Shown here piece by piece: positions 1 through 6,870 of a DNA stretch of 7,707 bases; the first letter of the stretch is position 1; each line of letters opens with the position of its first letter. Location of the stretch: assembly GCA_020846515.1 (NCBI GenBank), contig JADLDX010000689.1, positions 1 to 7,707 of the forward strand. The letters run 5' to 3'. The notes beneath the pieces are model-generated. The model did no database searches. It saw only the letters and a program-made list of their open reading frames with translations, and was not told the DNA's origin. The translations under genes were made by a program, and so were the position numbers. The stretch comes from Pirellulaceae bacterium. Lineage in GTDB: Bacteria; Planctomycetota; Planctomycetia; Pirellulales; Pirellulaceae.

Positions 1-74
1 CTCCGTGACGGGGCACGCACACCACCCAAGCCTCACCGCACCGGTTGTGCATCTGCGTGCAGAAGAATATTTGA

Positions 75-93
75 CGAGTCGCGGAGCGATTCG
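75..93. repeat. 19-nt hairpin repeat, copy 1
   Basis: The sequence CGAGTCGCGGAGCGATTCG occurs here and again, exactly, at 260-278. Both copies are followed by one variable base and CCAC. Each copy folds on itself: CGAGTCGC pairs with GCGATTCG through one G-U pair, around a 3-nt GGA loop. An exact 19-nt match 185 nt away in a short spacer is not expected by chance and suggests a dispersed intergenic repeat. No function is visible. Confidence 0.7.
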
Positions 94-127
94 TCCACTT
101 TCACCGATGGCACTGATGAAGAACAAT

Positions 128-152
128 ATCCGTGTCATCCGTGCCATCCGTG
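128..152. repeat. Period-9 ATCCGTG triple repeat
   Basis: ATCCGTG occurs at 128-134, 137-143 and 146-152, separated by two-base spacers (TC, then CC), and is followed by GTTTAATTTTGAT. I recall very similar ATCCGTGTCATCCGTG phrases in intergenic DNA of planctomycetes and verrucomicrobia, but this is memory and not a search. The three copies are direct evidence. A role is unknown. Confidence 0.65.
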
Positions 153-259
153 GTTTAATTTTGATCCTATTTCGGCCCAGGTGGTTTCGCGCCCCTGCTG
201 AACGGCGAGAACGACGGGGAACTCTTTCTTTTTGCAGCTGCATGCCGAAAAGTAATTCC

Positions 260-278
260 CGAGTCGCGGAGCGATTCG
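260..278. repeat. 19-nt hairpin repeat, copy 2
   Basis: This is an exact second copy of the repeat at 75-93, with the same self-complementary structure (8-bp stem with one G-U pair, GGA loop). It is also framed by AATTCCC (254-260) and GGGAATT (301-307), which could pair outside it. It ends about 110 nt before mqnA, so it could lie in the mqnA leader or upstream of the promoter. Confidence 0.7.
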
Positions 279-380
279 GCCACATGCGTTACGTTCCGGG
301 GGGAATTTGCGGTTGTAAAGGTGTGCAAATGGACGATATTTGGGTGGGCAAGACAATTCAGGCCTCGGCCCAGAAAAGGC

Positions 381-384
381 AAGG
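381..384 (+). promoter_or_regulatory. Ribosome binding site of mqnA
   Basis: AAGG ends six bases before the ATG at 391, preceded by a second purine run AAAAGG at 374-379. This spacing supports the ATG at 391 over the in-frame TTG at 340, which would add 17 residues that do not resemble the start of MqnA proteins. Confidence 0.55.
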
Positions 385-390
385 TTTTTG

Positions 391-1194
391 ATGACATTTC
401 GCATTGGCGCCGTCTCCTATCTCAACACTAAACCGCTAATCCATCACCTGGAGCAGACTCTGCCTGGTGCCGAATTGTCGTTAGATTTGCCCAGCCGACT
501 GGCCACTCAGCTACACCAAGGCCAACTGGATGTGGCCCTCATACCCTCAATCGAACTATTTCGCTCGCCAAACCCTGACTTGTCCATTGTTTCCGATGCA
601 TGCATTGCGTGTCGCGGACCCGTTTGGAGTGTGCAGTTGCTCTTCCGTAAGCCACCCCAACAGGTCAAGTCGCTGGCTCTGGACGAAGGTTCTCGCACCA
701 GTGCCGCCCTGGCTCAAATCCTACTGAAGCAACGCTGCGGAATTCGACCAGAATTGCGACCGCTACCAATCGGTAGTCCCGCCGAGTCCGCCGACGCAGA
801 CGCCATATTGGTCATAGGCGATCGTGCTCTACGTGGTTGGGGCAGTGAATTCATCGAGGTTTGGGACCTGGGTGATCAATGGTGCCGAGCCACCGAATTG
901 CCGTTCGTGTTTGCCATGTGGGTCGCGCGACCACATGTCGATTTGAGTGGCTTAGCCCTGGGACTCGAAGCCGCTCGCGATGCTGGAGTTGCATCCGCCC
1001 AAGAGATCGCTCAACAGCAAGCGGCCCGTTACGGATTAAGTATCGAGAAATGTTTGGAGTACTTCCAAAAATTCTTGTACTTCAAATTGGATATGCGTCA
1101 ACAACAGGGGCTCGAGTTGTTCTATCACCGCGCTGTAGAAGTTGGATTAGCTCCAGCGGGCCGTGAACACCTGCTCCTGGTGCATTCCTCCTAA
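391..1194 (+). CDS. mqnA: Chorismate dehydratase MqnA (futalosine menaquinone pathway)
   Basis: MqnA is a cytoplasmic enzyme that removes water from chorismate to give 3-[(1-carboxyvinyl)oxy]benzoate, the first step of menaquinone synthesis through futalosine. The 267-aa product has the usual family length and a periplasmic-binding-protein-like fold. Recognisable blocks, in order, are IGAVSYLNTKPL (5-16), DVALIPSIELFR (47-58), GPVWSVQLLFR (76-86), ALDEGSRTS (96-104), AILVIGDRAL (138-147) and ELPFVFAMWVAR (169-180). The family commonly has TGLPFVFA, so ATELPFVFA is a small variation. The ATG at 391 is chosen because the protein then begins directly at the conserved IGAVSYLNT block and has a good AAGG site; an upstream in-frame TTG at 340 is less likely. 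mqnC follows 133 nt downstream on the same strand, which supports the pathway assignment. Genes for the intermediate steps (mqnE, mqnB) and for mqnD are not in this window. Confidence 0.93.
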   Translation: MTFRIGAVSYLNTKPLIHHLEQTLPGAELSLDLPSRLATQLHQGQLDVALIPSIELFRSPNPDLSIVSDACIACRGPVWSVQLLFRKPPQQVKSLALDEGSRTSAALAQILLKQRCGIRPELRPLPIGSPAESADADAILVIGDRALRGWGSEFIEVWDLGDQWCRATELPFVFAMWVARPHVDLSGLALGLEAARDAGVASAQEIAQQQAARYGLSIEKCLEYFQKFLYFKLDMRQQQGLELFYHRAVEVGLAPAGREHLLLVHSS

Positions 1195-1224
1195 ATGCGT
1201 TCCGCATTGATGGTCGCCTTTTGA

Positions 1225-1256
1225 TCCGCGAAGGACTCCTACGCATCTTTCGCGGA
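1225..1256. repeat. 8-bp inverted repeat between mqnA and mqnC
   Basis: TCCGCGAA (1225-1232) and TTCGCGGA (1249-1256) are perfect reverse complements around a 16-nt loop. A smaller stem, AATGCG/CGCATT (1194-1208, loop TTC), overlaps the mqnA stop codon. Neither is followed by a run of T, so a classical intrinsic terminator is not indicated. They may be RNA-processing sites, weak attenuators, or chance structure in the 133-nt gap. Confidence 0.45.
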
Positions 1257-1327
1257 GTGAACGGTGACCTTAAATTTCCTTTCGACACCCTGCGTCAATC
1301 AACCAGCCTCTATCGATCGCCACTACC

Positions 1328-2521
1328 ATGTCGAATAGTTCCCCAACTGAAGCGCGAACTGACCTGCAAACGAACACGTCAACCGTCACCTCCTCTGCAT
1401 CCGCAGGCAGTAGCATTCAGCGGATTCTGGACAAAGCGATAGCTGGCCAGCGCATCAGCAACGCAGAGTGTCTGCAGCTGTTGCAGACCCATGATTTGAC
1501 TGCTTTGGGCGCGGCAGCGGATGCTGTCTCACGACGCATGCATCCCGAGGAGTATCGCACCTACAACATCGATCGCAACATCAACTACACCAACATCTGT
1601 ACGGCCGTTTGCGATTTCTGCGCTTTTTATCGTTCGCCCAAAAGTCCCGAAGGTTACGTACTGCCGCGCGATGTGCTGCTGAAGAAAATTGAAGAGACGG
1701 TAGCGCTGGGTGGTAACCAGATCTTGATGCAAGGCGGTCTACATCCCACATTCAAACTGGATTGGTATGAGGAACTGCTGTCGGATATCAAGCGACATTT
1801 TCCTGAGGTGAATATTCACGGCTTCAGCCCACCGGAGATTTTTCACTTCACCAAAATCAACAAGCTCACGCTGCATGAGGTGCTCAGCCGTTTGCAGCAA
1901 GCGGGTTTGGGCAGCTTGCCCGGCGGAGGTGCTGAGATTTTGGTCGACCGGGTCCGAAAAGAGATCACGCGCGGCAAAGTGCTCAGCGATGATTGGCTGG
2001 ATGTGATGCGTGTCTGGCATTCGTTGGGCGGCATTAGTTCGGCCACCATGATGTTTGGACATGTCGAGACCTTGTCAGAACGCGTCGAGCATCTAGATCG
2101 CTTACGCCAATTGCAAGATGAGACTGGCGGCTTCACAGCCTTCATCTGCTGGACGTTCCAACCCGAACATACCGATCTGGCCAAGCTGCCCAAGTTGGGA
2201 GCCTATTCTTATTTGCACACCCAAGCCGTGGCCCGCTTGTACTTGGATAACATTCCCAACATTCAAAGCAGTTGGGTAACACAGGGTCTCAAGATTGGTC
2301 AGTTAGCCATGCAATATGGTGCCAACGATATGGGCAGCTTGATGATTGAAGAGAACGTAGTCGCCGAGGCAGGCACCGTTCACTTCCTGACGCTCGACCA
2401 GATTCGCGCGGCTATCTCGGAACTCGGCTACATACCGCGTCAGCGCGATGTGTGGTATCAACTGGTCTCGCCAGAGCTCGAACAAAAAGCCATCCAGGCA
2501 AATAGGCAGGCTAAGGGCTAA
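1328..2521 (+). CDS. mqnC: Cyclic dehypoxanthinyl futalosine synthase MqnC (radical SAM)
   Basis: MqnC is a radical S-adenosylmethionine enzyme that cyclises dehypoxanthine futalosine to its cyclic form in the futalosine route to menaquinone. The [4Fe-4S] motif CX3CX2C is present as C91, C95 and C98 within NYTNICTAVCDFCAFYR. Other family blocks are MQGGLHP (134-140), HGFSPPEI (164-171), LPGGGAEIL (197-205), MMFGHVET (241-248), TAFICWTFQPEHTD (270-283), NIQSSWVTQG (311-320) and GANDMGSLMIEENVV (331-345). FTAF-WTFQP favours MqnC over the related aminofutalosine synthase MqnE. The 397-aa product is somewhat longer than usual because of about 28 Ser/Thr-rich N-terminal residues before IQRILDKAI. 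No other ATG, GTG or TTG codon lies in that stretch and no clear Shine-Dalgarno is visible, so the ATG at 1328 is the best start. It lies 133 nt after mqnA on the same strand and could be co-transcribed with it or have its own promoter. Confidence 0.94.
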   Translation: MSNSSPTEARTDLQTNTSTVTSSASAGSSIQRILDKAIAGQRISNAECLQLLQTHDLTALGAAADAVSRRMHPEEYRTYNIDRNINYTNICTAVCDFCAFYRSPKSPEGYVLPRDVLLKKIEETVALGGNQILMQGGLHPTFKLDWYEELLSDIKRHFPEVNIHGFSPPEIFHFTKINKLTLHEVLSRLQQAGLGSLPGGGAEILVDRVRKEITRGKVLSDDWLDVMRVWHSLGGISSATMMFGHVETLSERVEHLDRLRQLQDETGGFTAFICWTFQPEHTDLAKLPKLGAYSYLHTQAVARLYLDNIPNIQSSWVTQGLKIGQLAMQYGANDMGSLMIEENVVAEAGTVHFLTLDQIRAAISELGYIPRQRDVWYQLVSPELEQKAIQANRQAKG

Positions 2522-2573
2522 ATTGGACAGCGCCATTTGAGGGTAGGCAAGTTGTGTCTTGTCAGCGATTTTA

Positions 2574-2624
2574 GGTAGCCGCCACTGGCGATTTCGCGTC
2601 CACCGTCTGGCGACGGTGGCTACC
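2574..2624. repeat. Stem-loop element downstream of mqnC
   Basis: GGTAGCCGCC (2574-2583) can pair with GGTGGCTACC (2615-2624) through 10 bp including one G-U. The right arm also takes part in a perfect 8-bp hairpin, CCACCGTC (2600-2607) with GACGGTGG (2612-2619), loop TGGC. A short CGCC-ACT-GGCG hairpin sits at 2580-2590. The long and short pairings exclude each other. The element starts about 50 nt after the mqnC stop. It has no T-tract, so it could be a 3'-end structure or a dispersed repeat. I recall similar GTAGCCACCGTC-type sequences between genes in planctomycetes, unverified. Confidence 0.55.
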
Positions 2625-2666
2625 GAGTTTGGCAAGCAAGGGCTCATGGGAGCGCGCTATGTTGAA

Positions 2667-2702
2667 CGCGAGGGTCTTCTTAAGCGGCCAGCGACCCTCG
2701 CG
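2667..2702. repeat. Perfect 10-bp inverted repeat (stem-loop)
   Basis: CGCGAGGGTC (2667-2676) and GACCCTCGCG (2693-2702) are exact reverse complements around a 16-nt loop that includes CTTAAG and GGCCAGC. The stem is strong and GC-rich. It ends 16 nt before the TATAAT box at 2719 and about 75 nt before the large gene. It could be an operator-like site, a terminator-like structure for mqnC without a T-tract, or another member of a dispersed repeat family. Confidence 0.6.
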
Positions 2703-2718
2703 CGGCTCGACATGCGGC

Positions 2719-2724
2719 TATAAT
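2719..2724 (+). promoter_or_regulatory. Candidate -10 box for the large heme/copper protein gene
   Basis: TATAAT matches the sigma-70 -10 consensus exactly and lies 52 nt upstream of the ATG at 2777, giving a plausible short leader. No good -35 box is found 16-18 nt upstream: that position falls in the right arm of the inverted repeat at 2667-2702, and there is no TGn extension. If the box is real, the promoter may need an activator or be affected by the stem-loop. Confidence 0.35.
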
Positions 2725-2776
2725 TCTTTCCAACCCTGGTACCAACCTCTTATTCCCCTTCTGCGCAGGTCTTGCC

Positions 2777-5700
2777 ATGATCCGCCCTTGCCGCTGGATT
2801 GCCGTGTTCTGTTTGTTCCTGTCTGCGTGGCCATGCCTGCTTTCATCGGCCCAAGCTGCAGACCTTTTTCGGCGTGAAAACCTGGTGGCCTGGTGTATTG
2901 TGCCGTTCGATAGCCAGAAACGTTCGCCGGTGCAGCGCGCCGAGATGCTGGAGAAACTTGGCATCCGCGCTCTGGCTTATGACTATCGAGCCGAACATAT
3001 ACCTACGTTTGATGACGAACTGGATCAACTGGCCAAACGCAACATTCAACTGACCGCCTGGTGGTTCCCTACTCAGCTTAATGATGAAGCGCGACTGATC
3101 CTGTCAGTCTTAGAAAAACACAAAGTCAAGACACAGTTGTGGGTCACCGGCAGTGGCGCGGCGACCAAGTCGCCTGACGAGCAGCAAGCGCGCGTCGAAG
3201 CGGAAGCGGCCCGCATCAAAACCATTGCCCAAGCTGCAGCCCGCCAGGGCTGTACGGTTGGACTGTATAACCACGGCGGTTGGTTTGGCGAACCGGAAAA
3301 TCAAATTGCCATTATCCAGCGGCTGAAGCGCGACAACATCACCAACGTCGGTATTGTCTACAACCAGCATCATGGCCACGGCCACGTGACTCGGTTCAAA
3401 GAGTTGCTCGCCCAGATGTTACCCTACCTCATGGTCCTGAACCTGAACGGCATGGTGCCCGATGGTGACACTCAAGGTCAGAAGATCGTCCCGTTAGGCG
3501 CCGGCAGTCTGGATCTGGAGCTCTTACGACTGGTCCGTGATAGCGGATTCACAGGCCCGATCGGCATCTTGAATCACACCGACCATGATGCGCTGTTACG
3601 CTTGCAAGACAACTTGGACGGCCTGGACTGGCTGCTGCCTCAACTGGATGGCAAACCAGCCGGCAAGCCCATCGAGTATCGCACTTGGAAACCTGCCCCC
3701 AAACCATCGACGTCCGATACGTCCTCCAAGACACCCTCCAATCTGCGTCCTTACGATGCAACCGTCGTCAAGGAATTAGCCAGTTCAGCTGCCGCTGGTC
3801 AAGCCGAACGCGGCGTGGCTGTGTTTGCGTCGGCTCGCACAGCCTGTTTGACGTGCCACAAAATCGGAGCCTATGGCGGCACAGTCGGACCGGATCTGAC
3901 GGAAATTGGCAAGCAACGAACTCCCGAACAATTGGCCGAATCGCTGCTATGGCCCAATCAGCATGTCGAAGACAAATACAAAGTCTTTCAAGCACTCACC
4001 GCCGAAGGGCAAGTCGTCAGCGGCTACAAAGTCCGCGAGTCGAACACGGAACTGGTATTGAAGGATCCATCCAGCGGCAAAGAGACGACGTTGGTTAAAG
4101 ATGACTTGGAGAATGTTCGCAACACGCCTTCGGTCATGCCCGAGGGATTGATGGCCGCGCTCTCTGCCCCGCAGCAACAGGATCTGGTCGCCTTTCTGTC
4201 CGACCTCGGCCATCATCGAGCATTGCGCGCGGAGATCGCGCAGTCGGTGCTCCAGCATGCTCAACCGCACGACCCGGCCAAGTTTCCATTCGATCGAGCG
4301 CCGCTGGACACGGTTTCTCGCTACGACTGGCAAGCCTACGTTAATCGCGATCGTCTGTATGATTTTTATACGAAGGAAGCCAATCACTTTCGCCACCCCA
4401 CACCGTTTGAACCACTGCTGGCTGAATACCCAGGCATCGACGGTGGCCAGCAAGGACACTGGGGCAATCAGCATGAAGGCTCTTGGGAAAGTGATGCTTG
4501 GAACCTGACGATCTTGGGCAATCTGCAAGCCGGCGTGTTTCGTTCACAACAACTGACCGTAGCGCGAGCGGTTTGCGTTCGACTGGGCGACCAGGGTCAG
4601 CAGGCTGTTTGTTTCGATCCCGACACGCTCAGCTATCGCGCATGGTGGCATGGCGGTTTCGTGAAGTTCTCCAAAGTCCGCCATGGATTCATCCACGGTA
4701 TGGAACCGGCTGGCGAACTGTTAGACCTATCGCCAACGGCCGCGAGAACTCTCGCCGGCGCCGGAGTATCGAGCAAGTACCTAGGCTACTATCGCGTCGG
4801 GAATCGAATCGCTTTTGCGTACACCATTGGTGACACTGAGTATTTGGATTGCCCCGGGGTTGAAGATGGAAAGTTTATTCGCGAAGTTGCTCCACGCGAC
4901 CAGCACTCACTGAACAAACACATACGCTCTTTGCCGCCCGTGGCGCCCGAGACCTTGACCACTCAGATCAAACTGGGCACCGCTGGTCCCTATGCGATCG
5001 ACACAATTGAATTGCCATGGGATAACCCAGGCAAAGCGCTCATCTATTGTGGCGATCATGATTTTCTACCCGATGGATCGGCGCTGGTTTGTACGATGCA
5101 GGGCGATGTCTGGCACGTCAGCGGCTTTTCGGCCAACGCGGATGGCACGTTACCCACGCAAGCTACCTGGCGTCGTTTTGCAACTGGTCTGCATCATGCG
5201 TTGGGACTGCGTGTTAGCGCGGATGGTATTTTCGTCTTGTGTCGCGACCAACTGACGCGTTTGCATGACACCAATCAAGATGGCGTAGCCGATTGGTATG
5301 AATGTTATTCCAATGCATTTGAGACATCGCCGGCCGGTCATGATTACATCTGCGGTTTGCAGCGCGATCGTGACGGCAACTTCTACATTGCGTCAGGCAA
5401 TCAAGGACTGGTACGCATCAGTCAAGATGGCCGCCGGGCGCAGGCGATCGCGGCTGGTTTTCGCAATCCCGATGGTTTGGGTATCTATCCCGATGGTACG
5501 ATCACGGTGCCATGTTCGGAAGGCGAATGGACGCCCGCTTCGATGATCTGCGCGGTGCCAACGTCTAAGTGGATGTCAAGGCTGGATAAGCCAGTGGATC
5601 TGTCCGAGCTACCGTTCTATGGATATCGCGGCAGTCAGTATACCAAGCTGCCGATCGCGCGGCCCGAGCTGCCGCTGGTCTACCTGCCACGTGGTCTGGA

Positions 5701-6829
5701 CAACTCAGCCGGTGGTCAGGTTTACATCGATAGTCAGCGTTGGGGCCCGCTGGCGGGCAACATGATACATCTTTCTTTTGGCACCGGATCGCAGTTCTTG
5801 TTGCTGCGTGACCAGGTGCAAGGGCAAATGCAGGGTGCCGTCGTGCCATTGCCTGGTCAATTCGCCTCGGGAGCCCATCGCGGACGATTTTCGCCCCATG
5901 ACGGTCAGTTGTATGTGACTGGTATGGCCGGTTGGGGCAACTACAGTACCGATCGCGGTTGCTTTCAACGCGTTCGTTATACGGGCCAGGGTGTTCAATT
6001 GCCCATTGGATTCCACGTCCATGAGAATGGCGTGTTGATTTCGTTTTCGCAGCCGCTTGATCGCGATTTTTCTCAGCGAGCCACAGAGCATTTCGCGCAG
6101 TGTTGGAACTACCGTTACAGTTCGGCGTATGGATCCAGCGAATACTCGGCGTTGCATTATGGCATGCGTGGTCACGATCAACTGCGAGTTGCATCGGCCC
6201 ATGTCATGCCGGACGGTCAATCGCTGTTTCTCGAACTACCCGACCTACAGCGCTGCAATCAACTGCACCTGCAGGTGGCCACTGGTCCCAATCAGCGTCA
6301 TGACTTGTTTGCCACTTGCAATGCACTAGACGCACCTCTGACGGGAATTGACAGTGTGCGAAGTGAGCCTAGAACACTGGTGGCGCATCCGCTGGACACA
6401 GATATGGCCATGGCCGCGCGGCGTCTGCCGAATCCTTGGCGCAAGATGACTAAAGACGCGCGTAAAATTCGGATCGAAGCCGGCAAGAACCTTTCCTATT
6501 CTACTCGTCGTCTGACGGCCAAAGCGGGTGAACCACTAGCATTGACGCTAGTCAATCCCGACGTCGTGCCGCACAATTGGGCGTTGATCCAGCCCGGCAT
6601 GTTGCAGTCGGTGGGCAGCGAAGCCAACAAATTAGTGGCCGATCCTGAGGCCGTCATTCGCCAATACGTGCCTCAAACCAGCGATGTCATTTGCTATACC
6701 GACGTGATCGAACCGCAAGGGGAAGGCACGATCTACTTCAAAGCCCCAAGCCAACCGGGCCGTTATCCGTTCCTCTGTACCTTTCCAGGTCACTGGATGG
6801 TCATGAACGGTGAATTGGTAGTCGAATAA
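2777..6829 (+). CDS. Secreted multidomain heme and copper protein (TIM barrel, cytochrome c, DUF6797-like, beta-propeller, azurin-like)
   Basis: This 1350-aa protein is probably exported by Sec: residues 1-28 are a hydrophobic signal ending SSAQA-AD. Residues about 33-290 resemble the sugar phosphate isomerase/epimerase TIM barrel, with LYNHGGWFGEPEN (163-175) and a His-rich YNQHHGHGH (195-203). Residues about 340-480 form a cytochrome c domain of the Pirellula/Verrucomicrobium type, with CLTCH (357-361), GPDLTEIG (371-378) and a likely heme ligand, M454, in VMPEGL. Residues about 515-720 match DUF6797 as I recall it. Residues about 735-1070 look like the PVC-type beta-propeller dehydrogenase-like domain, with DTNQDGVAD (831-839, possible Ca site), GEWTPASM (916-923), DNSAGGQVY (975-983) and RWGPLAG (988-994). 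A probable Ig-like stretch follows (1075-1170). Residues about 1230-1350 are azurin-like, with all type-1 copper ligands: H1266, C1334, H1339 and M1343. AGG at 2767-2769 supports the start. The substrate is unknown; a redox or carbohydrate-related role is inference. Confidence 0.88.
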   Translation: MIRPCRWIAVFCLFLSAWPCLLSSAQAADLFRRENLVAWCIVPFDSQKRSPVQRAEMLEKLGIRALAYDYRAEHIPTFDDELDQLAKRNIQLTAWWFPTQLNDEARLILSVLEKHKVKTQLWVTGSGAATKSPDEQQARVEAEAARIKTIAQAAARQGCTVGLYNHGGWFGEPENQIAIIQRLKRDNITNVGIVYNQHHGHGHVTRFKELLAQMLPYLMVLNLNGMVPDGDTQGQKIVPLGAGSLDLELLRLVRDSGFTGPIGILNHTDHDALLRLQDNLDGLDWLLPQLDGKPAGKPIEYRTWKPAPKPSTSDTSSKTPSNLRPYDATVVKELASSAAAGQAERGVAVFASARTACLTCHKIGAYGGTVGPDLTEIGKQRTPEQLAESLLWPNQHVEDKYKVFQALTAEGQVVSGYKVRESNTELVLKDPSSGKETTLVKDDLENVRNTPSVMPEGLMAALSAPQQQDLVAFLSDLGHHRALRAEIAQSVLQHAQPHDPAKFPFDRAPLDTVSRYDWQAYVNRDRLYDFYTKEANHFRHPTPFEPLLAEYPGIDGGQQGHWGNQHEGSWESDAWNLTILGNLQAGVFRSQQLTVARAVCVRLGDQGQQAVCFDPDTLSYRAWWHGGFVKFSKVRHGFIHGMEPAGELLDLSPTAARTLAGAGVSSKYLGYYRVGNRIAFAYTIGDTEYLDCPGVEDGKFIREVAPRDQHSLNKHIRSLPPVAPETLTTQIKLGTAGPYAIDTIELPWDNPGKALIYCGDHDFLPDGSALVCTMQGDVWHVSGFSANADGTLPTQATWRRFATGLHHALGLRVSADGIFVLCRDQLTRLHDTNQDGVADWYECYSNAFETSPAGHDYICGLQRDRDGNFYIASGNQGLVRISQDGRRAQAIAAGFRNPDGLGIYPDGTITVPCSEGEWTPASMICAVPTSKWMSRLDKPVDLSELPFYGYRGSQYTKLPIARPELPLVYLPRGLDNSAGGQVYIDSQRWGPLAGNMIHLSFGTGSQFLLLRDQVQGQMQGAVVPLPGQFASGAHRGRFSPHDGQLYVTGMAGWGNYSTDRGCFQRVRYTGQGVQLPIGFHVHENGVLISFSQPLDRDFSQRATEHFAQCWNYRYSSAYGSSEYSALHYGMRGHDQLRVASAHVMPDGQSLFLELPDLQRCNQLHLQVATGPNQRHDLFATCNALDAPLTGIDSVRSEPRTLVAHPLDTDMAMAARRLPNPWRKMTKDARKIRIEAGKNLSYSTRRLTAKAGEPLALTLVNPDVVPHNWALIQPGMLQSVGSEANKLVADPEAVIRQYVPQTSDVICYTDVIEPQGEGTIYFKAPSQPGRYPFLCTFPGHWMVMNGELVVE

Positions 6830-6870
6830 CGCTGGGTCGTCTCAATACTTTACATATAAACTATTCTTTC

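Larger units (their letters stand above)
1..390. other. Gene-free leader region upstream of mqnA
   Basis: I see no convincing gene here. A GTG-started open frame spans 5-391 on the + strand, but its product is Arg-rich and has no recognisable domain. Part of it is simply a translation of the ATCCGTG repeat at 128-152, and it runs into the mqnA start, so I treat it as chance. Two minus-strand frames at 135-404 also look random. The region holds two copies of a 19-nt hairpin repeat (75-93 and 260-278) and the period-9 repeat. A weak promoter candidate for mqnA is TTGTAA (313-318), a 16-nt spacer and GATATT (335-340), each matching consensus at four of six positions. That is not enough for a separate call. 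Confidence 0.6.

Noticed and set aside
340..390. Longer MqnA beginning at TTG 340
   Set aside because: The 17 added residues do not match the family start, and the ATG at 391 has a well-placed AAGG and leads directly into the conserved IGAVSYLNT block.
5..391. 128-aa + strand open frame starting with GTG
   Set aside because: It has no domain and an Arg-rich composition, contains the translated ATCCGTG repeat (NIRVIRAIRG), and ends on the mqnA start.
1194..1256. Intrinsic terminator after mqnA
   Set aside because: Two stems exist but neither is followed by a T-tract, so a terminator call is not supported.
2824..2838. Lipoprotein signal in the large protein (Cys at residue 20)
   Set aside because: SAWPC does not fit the lipobox pattern, and a normal signal peptidase I site (AQA-AD) follows.
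3947..4528. 193-aa minus-strand open frame inside the large gene
   Set aside because: It is antisense to the cytochrome c and DUF6797-like region; its product has no recognisable motif.
5565..6194. 209-aa minus-strand open frame inside the large gene
   Set aside because: It is antisense to a clearly coding propeller region, low in hydrophobic residues, rich in Arg/His, and shows no domain.
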